Assembly: GCA_021029095.1 (NCBI GenBank)
Contig: JAJOHG010000002.1
Span: forward strand, 62,001 to 126,000
DNA: 64,000 nt
From: Phellopilus nigrolimitatus
Taxonomy: Eukaryota; Basidiomycota; Agaricomycetes; Hymenochaetales; Hymenochaetaceae
Direction of reading: 5' to 3'
Below the pieces are notes generated by a model. That model did not search any database. It was given only the letters and a program-made list of their open reading frames with translations, and was not told the origin of the DNA. Positions within the stretch are counted from its first letter, which is position 1. Each line of letters opens with the position of its first letter. Made by a program: the position numbers and the translations under genes. Shown piece after piece: positions 35,726 through 45,627 of this stretch.

Positions 35726-37073
35726 TTACAACAATCGGAACGACCGGAGGATCTCGTCGTCCGCGGGCTCTCGGCGATTCACCGACTGGCCTGCGCGAAG
35801 ATGCTCCAGCGGTACGAGGCGCGGGCCCGCGCTGCTGTGCACCGAAGTCGATGCCGCGGTTATGGATAGCATAGGCCTTGGGCCCGCCATTTCCTCGCCA
35901 ATAGGTGATGAAAGAGAAGACATCGAAGAGGGGGATGGCGATGGCGGTGGACCATGTGCGGAGCTCCGATACGGCCCTTGGGAAGGTAAGAATAAAGGGG
36001 CCAGTGCCCCTGCTTCGCTGTCCGTTCGTGGAGGCGACGCATGGAAGACGGAATACAAATGTGAGGAGGAAGCAGCAGCTGCATGGGGATGAGCGACAGG
36101 ACTAGGTGGGAAAGGGGCATAGCGCGGATGCACCGAGAGGGGGGTGAGTGACTGCGACTGCGACTGGTCACGATCGGATGACTGCGAGCTTTGCGAGGCT
36201 GTCGAGTCCCTCCGCGGTGCATGCATCCGCTGCACTTCGTTTGGGTAAGGGTCACGAGCGCCGCGCTCATTTTTCTTGTTAGCGCCGACATTACTCGAAC
36301 GCGCACGCTGGTAACACTCATGTGGTACATGCAAGCCCGAGAGTACACGAATTTCGTCCACGGTGTGCAGCTTTTCGAGGGAGTCCTCAGTATAGTACGC
36401 ATCTAAAATCATATCCATAAGCATCGCCGCTGGCATCGGGAAAAGGTGTGCATACTCATGTGCCATTTCTTGAGGCTGGTGCCGTTATTTACCCAGGCAG
36501 AATATGTCTGCTTCACGAGGGGCTGTCGGCGCGAAGGCTGAATTGGGTACGAAGTAGAAGGATAAGATTCTCGATGCCGTCTATAGGATTGTGAGAGCAT
36601 GGTCAGCTTTGCGGTTGGGAGTGAGAAAAGCCAGAGATGCCCGCCTGAGCATCCGGCTCCTTTCAGCGGCCTGAGCTTCGTTGGTGTCCCAATCCTTCTC
36701 GACATAAAGCAAGAAGTCCTAGCAACGCGATCAGAGCGAAGTAATGCGGCGGTGGGAGATTGAATTCAAATATACGTTAGCGCTTACACGCTGTCGGCGA
36801 AATTTAGCAAACACTCACGTCACGGACGCGAGAGGGGTGCCAGTGCCGGCCCTCGGTGAAGCGCTCCATACCAGCGCCGGTCGCGTCTGAAGCAGGGGAA
36901 CGCTCCTCCCAGACGTAGACACAACCGGAGCGAAGAGCGGCGCGATCTGCAGCGTCAAGACGGCGGGTGACCATGGGGAGAATGCCGCAGGCGACGGCGT
37001 GGAAGAGAACGTTAGCGTCGCGGGTCGAGCGAACGCGGACGCCGGTAATTGTCGGACGCTGGCTGGGTCTCAT
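35726..37073 (-). CDS. WOPR-domain (Gti1/Pac2) transcription factor, paralog A
   Basis: The exons 37073-36819, 36718-36645, 36580-36456 and 36402-35726 sum to 1131 nt (376 aa). WOPR proteins bind DNA through a two-part domain and act as developmental master regulators (Wor1, Ryp1, Sge1, Mit1). The first half reads GVRVRSTRDANVLFHAVACG, ILPMVTRRLDAADRAALRSG, VYVWEER and GMERFTEGRHWHPSRVRD. The second reads DFLLYVEKDWD, PLVKQTYSAWV, KKWHM and YYTEDSLEKLHTVDEI. The C-terminal part is Ser/Pro/His-rich and ends EPADDEILRSF. The intron after RVRD (phase 0) and the one after KWH (phase 1) match paralogs B and C. The intron at 36644-36581 has no GT donor and needs a GC donor. A frameshift there is the alternative, but the GC intron keeps the frame open throughout. 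Confidence 0.92.
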
Positions 37074-40000
37074 CTGGGAGTTCCTTGCGGACGACGTCGT
37101 GAAGAACGATATGGGCGAGTAAGCTGGGGAGAAGACGGAGGTTTAAGACAAAGCGGAAGCGAAACGGAGAGCAAGCGAGCTGGAGACAAAAGAGGTAAAA
37201 TTCGAAGTGCGTATGCGCATGCAGCTAGTCGCGGCGGCGGACCTGGGTACTTATAGCGATCACAAATAAGCGAGAGGAGAATTAGGGCCGAGGACTGGTA
37301 ATAAATCGCGCAGGCCGAAGATCGAAGATGGCAAGCGACAGACCTTGTATTCTGTTCAGGGACCAGGACGGCATTGGCTACTACTGTGTGCTTGACGGGC
37401 TGGAAGTGACTGTATGCACCTATATGCGTCTCACGTCGATGTCGTTGCGCGTCTCCGAGTCGTCCACCGTCAATCAAGGTTTCATTCGAGAGTTGGCAGT
37501 TGAACGACCGCCTAAAGCTTCTATGCTTTCCGTTCTCTAGGTTCCCCCTTCTTCTTCTCCGCATTCTGGTGGAACACTCGCATGTGCAAGCTGACGAGAA
37601 CTTGGGAAGTCGGGGTTCACATCACGATCCGAACAGCACCTCGCCACCTTTGCTCGACCAGTAAAGTCCCACGTATATCCACATCCATGATCTATTCTCC
37701 GCACAAAGAGAATAAGAACAGAAAAAAGAAACGAGCATAGCAACTCCATTATCCAGGTGCGGTCTCGGCGCCGGCGCGGCACTGGCAGTTGGCGTTTTTC
37801 ACTTCGGGTCGAGTTCGAATTGGGGTTGCGGTCGTGTCAGGAAAGTCATCAGCGATCCAGCGCCCGCAAGCGACCCTTCTTCGTACGTCGTGCTCGACAC
37901 GATATGCCACAGTCGATGATCCAAAAGGCTGATCGTTGCCATCTCCGAGCACCGCTCTGGCCCACTCAAAAGTCTTTTCCTTCTGCCCGTTTCGAGGCTT
38001 GATCAACGATCTCAGATTCGACGATTTGCGCCGCGGCGCCGGCGTGGCCAACAAGAGCAAACCGGGCATCAGGCTGCACGCATCGTCCGGTGAACAGCTT
38101 GGAGGCTGGGGACAAGACCGTGCTGGTCATTTGGCATCTGGCGAGTCCAAAAACGATAGGTTTGCAGCTTCTCCGGAGCAAGGGCATCAGCTGTCGTGAT
38201 ACATCACCAAGATCCCGCGCACAGAAAGCGCAGCTCTGACAGCGCGCAGACACAGACACTTTCCTTTTGGGCCGAGCACAATGTCGTCTCTGCGAACCAT
38301 CTCTGCTGCCAGGCTGTAAAAACATCATCTGCGCGGGCGTGAAGGCTTTCCGGGAAGTAGCTCGATTGCCCGGTCACGTCGAGATCCGCCTTCCTTACCA
38401 CATCCGAGTTTTCTGTCAGACCGAGCGGACATCACTCTCGCTATTACCTTCTTTCTAAAACTGCGAAATGCCTTGTCCTGACGTCCATCGTGCTGGCAGT
38501 TCTCGTTTCTCCGTTCATTTACAACAAGAGCAGGCTCTGGACGTCTTCTAAGTCTGGCTCGTCGACCGGCGCATCATTCCCGCGCGGTTCCCAAGTCCAA
38601 GTTCTCCGGAAAATTTCGTGGATTCTGACGTCCCCGGACATCACTACTATCAAAAAGCATTATTTCGAGACCGCGAGAACAATCACTTTAACGATAAAAG
38701 CCTCCTAAAGGCACCTCGGAGAACAAAGCGCATCTAACATGGAATCGACACGGAATGACCCTTTTAGTTCCCTCGACGACTCATGTATTCCTTGCGCGAC
38801 GTATCCGAAGCTGTCATTTATTAGCCCGAGCCCGCCTCTTCGTCTCTCTTCATTACTTTCATTATGTATTCCCACCCAACTTCTTCCTACGTGGTCGCCG
38901 GCTTTATCGAGTCGCGTTATCTTTCGTACGCGCCGACTTCTTCGGTAAGTTCATTTGTCTAAATTTAACTTTTCTTACGCACACGTAGGTCTGCGACGGG
39001 CCTTTCTGTGATTGTTTATAGTCAACGGACTCTGTCCGCTATTTCCGTTATGTTACCTTTGGCAGCCCTACCGTTTTCTCTTGTTACCCACGCACTCCTT
39101 TTGGAAGCTCGCGTCTTCCGCGGCTGGTGCAGCAAGTCCGACTCTCGCACAGCTCCGGATCCCGGAGCACAGGTCTTGGAAATTAATGCGTTAGAATCGG
39201 CTTACTTCTGGACAAGCGACATGGACGACAGCTGTAGTGTTTATCCTCGTCTTTTTCGCTCTTCTCTCCCTCCCCGCGTCCGACTTCAAACGCTGCCGCC
39301 GTGCATGACTTTTCACGAATCGATACATGCTCATGAAAATGAAGAGTACGGTAAGCAACGCTGGCCACTCTTGTCTTCTGTCGTGCCCTGCTATCTGTTT
39401 TGTCCGTCCAGGCTAACCATGGAGGTCTATTACTTACCTCTTTGTTGAGACCTGTTTTTATTTGCTTCCATTTGGCTTGGCCCTCTTCGAACGGCTCTTC
39501 CGGAGGGGAGCGACGCGATCATGTCTTGGTCCACTTTTTCAGCTCCATACTCACGTCTCGACACACGTTCTGTTGACTTCGATGATCATTGCAAATAGTC
39601 CGCTTGGCAGTTAAAACCCGGATTCTCCGATCTGCTTGTCTTGTTCATGCCACGCGCTCAGACGATTCGAAGTGAACTAGTTGTCTGCTGTCATAGAGCT
39701 CTGGGATTCACCATCATCTTGATTTTCTAGTACAATTCTGGTCTGAACCAGGGTATATTTTTGTGCTTTCTAGCATGCTGCACATGCATGTGCATGTCTT
39801 TGTTCTTCTGAGTGGGGTCTTCGTGACGCTCGCGATTCGTCGTGAGGCAGATGAGGTCCTCGGGCAGCGCGCTGATCAGCCATTTTTCTCAGGCCCTTCC
39901 CTGCTTGTCTCCGACCATGGTATTCAAATCTAGACACGATTCTAGGGCGGGGATTCGCCGTCAAACCGATGGATGATTGTACAATCACAGTTCTTTGGTC

Positions 40001-43000
40001 TAGGGCAGTTACTCAGCATTGCTATCCGCGCCGCGGATCAGCGATAGACGGTCAGAGACTCAATGAAGCACGTCAGCGCGGCGGGAACGAAAAACGCGTA
40101 GTTCTCGGCACGCAAGAAAACCGGAGCGGCATTTCAGAGTCTTTTTACCTTCATCTCTCCTTTTTCTATACTCTTTTTCCGCGTCTCGACTCATTTTCTG
40201 CTCTTGTTTGAATATTGCTACCATATCGCTGGTTCCATACGGAGCGTCGCGGATGAGTGTGTGTTTTTGATATGTGAACCCCGCCGAGTTCTCCCTTTTG
40301 AGTGAAATTAATGAAATGTTTCTTTGACTTTCATTGCTCATTTCACTTCAAAATTGCATCTAATTTATCTCGATAGTACTGGTATTTAACCATTCGATCG
40401 GATCATCATTTAATAAAATATACTCAGCCGAGGATCTCAAAACAGAAACTCGACGGTAAGTGACTATTCAAGACTTGCAGAAAACAGCAAAATAATCGCC
40501 TTTTCAATTTTTCATAAGACTGACTATCGCTTGTAAGCATGTACAGATGTGAGTTGGACTTAGGGCAGTATGGATGGACTACCTTCCACTAAAATAATTC
40601 CAAAGAGACAATGATAAACATATGTGGCTGGCGTGTAAACCTTAAGGATCACAATGGCGGCTAGTTCTCACGCTTCCGCCGCTGCTTCGAATTCCTTACC
40701 GACGGTCGTTTTGTCTTTTTCGTTCGACAATATAACTTGATTGAGACTTTCGTGTGCACCCTCGAACGCGGCTTGCCGTATGTGAGTCTATAACATTTTG
40801 CATAACAAATCCAATGCACTGTGTTCACAGACAGAATGAGGACACAGGATCTTGTCTCTGTGTTCGAAGTAACCCTGCTCCGTGGACTTACTGCGGTTAC
40901 TCGGCAGGAAAAACAAGTACGTTATGCATGTTTGGCGAATGATGTGATGTGCGTATCCTTCGCTGTGATGTCCGTCCGAGGATCAACGCCTAGTTTTTCG
41001 TCGCTTCCAAGATACTTGCCCCGACAAGGCAAAAGGATGGTTTCTTAAGCTCTAGCAAGGACCCATATCTGTTCGCATCGTCGACCCTTGTTGCAAGGTG
41101 CGAGAAAGTGAACAATACATCTCTACCGACCCGGAATTAAGCCCGAGCGATACCTGCTTTCCCATCCTGCCCGTGCTTGTAGCGCGGGCTAAAGTACACT
41201 CCCCTTCTAGGCATCATATCTACTCCGTATTGCTCCCTATCATTGGAATACCGACTGCAACTGAAAAGGTCTAAAATACGGAATGTATACCCTTCTGAAT
41301 TTCTTTTGAGCTAAATCTTTGGTTTTACTTCCTCCATGATGTTCCCCCTTATCTTTGCTGGAGAATTTCCTTTCTTTTTGCGCAGCCGGGACAAGTAATA
41401 TCGTGGGCGTTTTGGGCCTGACATCGCCATCTACATGTGCGCGACTACATTCGTATCTTATGACTGTGTGATTTTAAAACCAGATATTTCCGTCGAATAA
41501 CCTGGAGTGTCCTTCTGTCTTTCGAAACAGCTATTGCCTTCCCTACAGTGCAGTACGAGAGCGGTGACCTTCGATAATCCAGATCAGACGAATCAGAACT
41601 GAGCGGGTGTTGTTGGCAAGCGATTTCCCTGTCTCATATTTTCTAACACCTCGTCCATGGACCATGATGTCCCGATCTGTGCGAACGGCGAACTTCCCCA
41701 CCGCAGGCACAAGCTATGGCGAAAATCGTGACGTCCTGACTCGTCATCTATATGTAACGGGATTCCAGCCTTATTCATTCGCTGGCCGCCACGGGTTTCT
41801 TCGCTGCTTCTTTTTCAAGTAGGGGAAACGGTATACCACGTTATATTTACTACTTTTCTGCTGCGAACACTGGGAAAGAAGAAAGGACATCTTTGCAATC
41901 AACTGGATCGTCGGATAATTTATTCTCAGCTCCTTCTCTGGCCGTTTGGTGCCACGCTATCCTTTGAACACGCATCACCAACGCGTCGAGGGAGAAGGGC
42001 GCCGATGCCAGCCAATCTCTGCGTCTTCTGCGCCTTGGAACACATGCTGCGTGCACGACCATACAAGATTCAGCAACGTGGGCTCACGCCTTGCTGAGCA
42101 TTTACAACACATGAAAATAGTACAGACCAAACTGGCGGACTTCCGATTCTTTTTGCGCCTCCTTCAAAGTGCTCATTTGGCCGTTTCTTTTTGTTTCCCT
42201 GCCCAACCACTATCGCCTCCCGTCTCTCTCTGCCCTTCTAAACGCGTTTCTCATGTCAAGTACGAGACAATCATCGTAATCCCCGCACTTGCAGTCGCCG
42301 TGGTTCCGGTGTTTACTAGTTGTTTTGACGTGCTGATGGATGAAAGGGCCGTCGGACGATCGGACAGGGCAAACCAGAATAGCTTAGTTGGAAGGCTAAA
42401 AGGTAACTCTTTTCTCCTTTCTCTTGGAGCTTATGCGGCAGATCTTCGCTGCAAACGCAAACGTTAAGTTGGCGAAGTTGAGCTTAAGTGCGAATGCGGG
42501 CGGCGGGAGTAGAGAAATGCTGCTTCTGTACGATACGCGGCCACCTGATACTGGATGCCGTCTGGAACGCAATAATCTTAGAACGGCACGATTGGTTCTT
42601 TGCTACATTCTTCCACAAGATCAAGCAACAAGGATTTAAAGGGTGTGCGTAGATCCATATCGTTGTTGATCTGAAATGCTGTGGTTCTGGCAAAATATGA
42701 ATATGAGAGCGGCGATCGGAAGTTGACTCCTTGTGACACGGCTCTTAAGTGTGGCTTGGGCGCTGGAGCGGCGGTCATGACGTGATACGGGACAAGCGGG
42801 TAAACCCTCATCGGCGCTGGGATTTGAGGGTCTGCAAATGAGACGGAAAGGAGGAAGGAAGAGGCTGAGTAGAACAGAAGAGGTCGGTATCTTTGTAATG
42901 TAAGCACGCAAACTTCAATTCAGAAGTCCGCTGCTAGTTTTAGCTAAAAAATCGTTCAGGCTAAAGCAAGAAGATTAACTAGATGGTTCGGGACTAAAAC

Positions 43001-43621
43001 ACCCTAAGACCCACGAGCCGGTGCCTCGTACTGGAGCGATACGGCGATTCATGATCAAGATGGAAACTCGAGTGAGTCGTCGGTCTTCCTCGTCAAATAT
43101 TATATGGAAGTATTGACAAGCAAAGATATCATGTCATGATTGGACGCGGAACTGCCTCCTGTAACTCCATGGCGGAAAGCTCAAAGTTGCTTCAAACTTG
43201 AAATGCGTGCGCAAAGATAGATAGGCACACAGCAGCAGTCTATACACAGCGGTGTTTCTGTGAAGCCCGCCCATGGGAAGCATGATTAGAATTCGAAGTG
43301 ATGCGAGAAAACGGCGATGAGGAATATGTAAGGATGAACAATTTGAGATATCCATTTTTTGCTCGGCGTATAGGAGTATCATCGGAAGCAGGCCGATGCC
43401 AATTGCTTCTCATGTTAATCTAGCGCAAAGCTTTTGGGCTATCCAACTTTGCTTAATCTTTGTCGTCTAGCCTCCTATCAAAATGCGTCGCGAGCCATAG
43501 GCTGACAGCTCCTGAAGGACTCGGCCCAACTATAGCAAACATCAGGCAACTATCTGGGCACGAACGATTACGTGCTGAAAATTTGTTGGTTGTGCCAAAA
43601 ACGCGGATGCCATGCATAACG
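37074..43621. other. Gene-poor region upstream of WOPR paralog A, 6.5 kb
   Basis: No gene with recognisable family features lies between the start of WOPR A and the 3' end of GLTP. Open frames up to 173 codons (41946-42467) occur but lack motifs and splice logic. A 109-codon minus-strand frame (42578-42907) begins with a hydrophobic leader-like stretch and could be a small secreted protein, but the evidence is weak. A long promoter, long leader or non-coding RNA for the WOPR gene is possible, as known for Candida WOR1. Confidence 0.4.
37248..37255 (-). promoter_or_regulatory. Candidate TATA box for WOPR paralog A
   Basis: On the minus strand the sequence reads TATAAGTA, 175-182 bp upstream of the paralog A start codon. 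The position fits a fungal TATA box with a leader of roughly 130-150 nt. The assignment is by motif and position only. Confidence 0.35.
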
Positions 43622-44537
43622 CTACAAACCCTTATCGTACCCATTCGTATCGTAGAAGGTATTGATTCTAACCAAGATCTTGTCCAGAGCTTTCAGCCAG
43701 CTATCTAAAAGGGCGTCCAAAGCCTCATCAGTCTCCGCTGGACCACCCGCCTTGTCTTCCTTTAGCTTCGTGTACAGGACACTGCGGCTAGGGCACGCTG
43801 CCATCGCTGCCTGTATGCAATGCGTACGTTTCAGCCAAATTAGTTTCCCAAGAAAAAAAAATGCACAGTGAAATGGAAATAGACGCACCTTGAAGACATT
43901 CTTCACGATGAAATTGTGAAACTTACTAAGTGTGCCAGCATACGCGTTTTGGAACGCTGTCGAAAGCTCGACCGTGGCGTCATTCTGCGTTATTTCAAGT
44001 GCTTTGTGTGTGAATGCAAGCCCACGAATGAGCCAGAGCAGACCCTGCGTCGCCTCCTTCTTCTTCTCAGCCATCTCGTTTTTCACGAGCTCCTCCAAAG
44101 TCGTAGATTTTTCGGGCGCTGCTTCGTAGCGGTACTGCACTTTCTGAAAACACAGAATGATGGAAGCAATGGGGAGTCAGGGTTCATGCTATCTTCAGCG
44201 TCTACAGTTTCCTCGAAACGAGTATGAATATGTGAAAACACTCACGGTGATATTTCCATTCAAGTCTTTCGGAACAAGAGCCAGAGCCATCGTATTGAGA
44301 AGATCTAAATGCATATGTACGATGTGAATATTTGCGCTCGATCTCTGGATCCGCGTATCCGAAATAAACGCACCAAAAATCCCGACAAGACCTCTCGCTG
44401 CTTCCAGAAACTCCAATGTGTTGACGCCTGCGTCTGTTTGAGAAACGTCCTCAAAGGACTAAATCGCGAGCTTAAAACAACAAGTTCAAGATTTCGACTT
44501 GTTTACTCACTCTGACAGTCGCTAGGTATGGTGCCAT
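43622..44537 (-). CDS. Glycolipid transfer protein (GLTP domain)
   Basis: GLTP-fold proteins shuttle sphingolipid glycoconjugates or ceramide phosphates between membranes. The five exons 44537-44511, 44458-44374, 44304-44246, 44143-43889 and 43810-43622 sum to 615 nt (204 aa), the normal family size (about 200-210). The lipid headgroup residues are all present. The D-x3-N-x2-K motif reads DLNGNITK across the third intron, the Trp is in GLLWLIRGLAFTHKAL, and the His is in LSKFHNFIVKNVF. The N-terminal helices include LEFLEAARGLVGIF and DLLNTMALALVPK, and the C-terminus has FYDTNGYDKGL. It is divergent from the fRMsr gene (116 bp between starts). Confidence 0.93.
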
Positions 44538-44653
44538 GGTGGTAGACTGTGGCAAGCCGTAGCAACGACGTGTAGATTGCAATCGATTTATATTCTATAT
44601 ATGGCAACCAGCACTTAAGGCAACCCTCACTACTGAGCTTCCTTCCATCTACA
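44538..44653. promoter_or_regulatory. 116-bp divergent promoter, GLTP / fRMsr
   Basis: The start codons of GLTP (-) and fRMsr (+) are only 116 bp apart. The middle contains an AT-rich block tttatattctatatatgg (about 44,588-44,604) that can serve as a TATA-like element in both orientations. Shared regulation is inferred from the layout. Confidence 0.55.
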
Positions 44654-45380
44654 ATGCCTCATGCTGACTCTTCGTTCCTACCCTCCAGCGTAAAAACGAA
44701 GTCAGATTTCTGGGAGCATGTTTATGTTCAACTACAAAGCTTGCTAACGAGCCAAAGGAACTGGGTACGCCAACGCAGACATCCTGATCAACGATCACGA
44801 TTTAAAACGTACTACTTTGAGGTCTCAAATTGCGCGAATGCATCCTCACTGATATATAGCTCGCTTCTCGCGTTCATGCCATACTTTGGGTCTGACGAGA
44901 AAGCAGTCAACTGGTGTGGTAAGCAATTTTCTTTAGATCTGATCTCGTACTCTACATTCAAATATTGACCAAAAATGAAATGAAGGATTTTATGTGGACT
45001 CTTCTCTTTTTCCATCGCCATCATTGTCATCCGTAAGGCCGCCGAAAGCGACCACAAATGAAGGACGACTTTTGCTGGGTCCTTTTTGCGGAAGGCCGGC
45101 CTGCCAATTCATCAACACCGCGCTTGGCAAAGCGCGCGGTGTCTGCGCTGATGCTTACGTTCAAGGAAAAACTGTGCTCGTTCCAGAAGTGGACACATAC
45201 CCCGGACACATCGCTTGCGATGGGGATACGAAGAGCGAGATCGTCTGTCCGCTTTTATACGAGGGACGCAGCATCGGGGTCTTGGATCTCGATTGCCTTG
45301 CGCTAAACGGCTTTGATGAAGATGATAAGGCTGGCTTGGAGAGAGTTGCTAAGCTTGTTGTAGATTCCTCTGACTGGTAG
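44654..45380 (+). CDS. Free methionine-(R)-sulfoxide reductase (GAF domain)
   Basis: fRMsr reduces free Met-R-sulfoxide with thioredoxin-type electrons and is found in bacteria and fungi (yeast YKL069W) but not in animals. The three exons 44654-44764, 44822-44918 and 44986-45380 sum to 603 nt (200 aa). The GAF core reads AVNWCGFYVDS, LLLGPFCGRPACQFI, GVCADAYVQGKTVLVPEVDT, YPGHIACDGDTKSEIVCPLL, and GVLDLDC. The three Cys expected for catalysis and resolution are present (in GRPAC, ARGVC and HIACD). It ends DSSDW. The N-terminal MPHADSSFLPSS is the usual lead-in. A role in oxidative stress defence is established for the family, and nothing suggests damage here. Confidence 0.94.
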
Positions 45381-45627
45381 TATGTGTGCCATGGGCGGAA
45401 AAAAAATTGGTGCTCGTCAATTTGGAGTTAAAAAGGTATATTGATGGGGGAGTTATGAAATAAGCAGCGACGCGTACGTAATGCGTGATTGCGCCTTTCG
45501 ATCATCCTCGGAAAGTGTTGAGTCACTGACAGTGAGGGAATCGTGGATGCTTGTTTTCTCTTCTACACGCGCATACCCGCTCTACAGACTTTGGAATACG
45601 TACCCGCAATTGTGCAGTTCCCTAAGG

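Noticed and set aside
37070..37564. 164-codon minus-strand frame upstream of WOPR A
   Set aside because: Arg/Leu/Ser-rich with no motif; it overlaps the WOPR A start region and the candidate TATA box, so it is probably promoter sequence.
39008..39448. 146-codon plus-strand frame in the gap upstream of WOPR A
   Set aside because: No family features or splice context; frames of this length are expected by chance in 64 kb.
41946..42467. 173-codon plus-strand frame
   Set aside because: Some hydrophobic stretches but no recognisable domain, no convincing start context and no conserved-looking segment.
42578..42907. 109-codon minus-strand frame with a hydrophobic leader, considered as a small secreted protein
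   Set aside because: The leader-like stretch is the only support; few cysteines, no repeat and an overlapping frame of similar length on the same strand.
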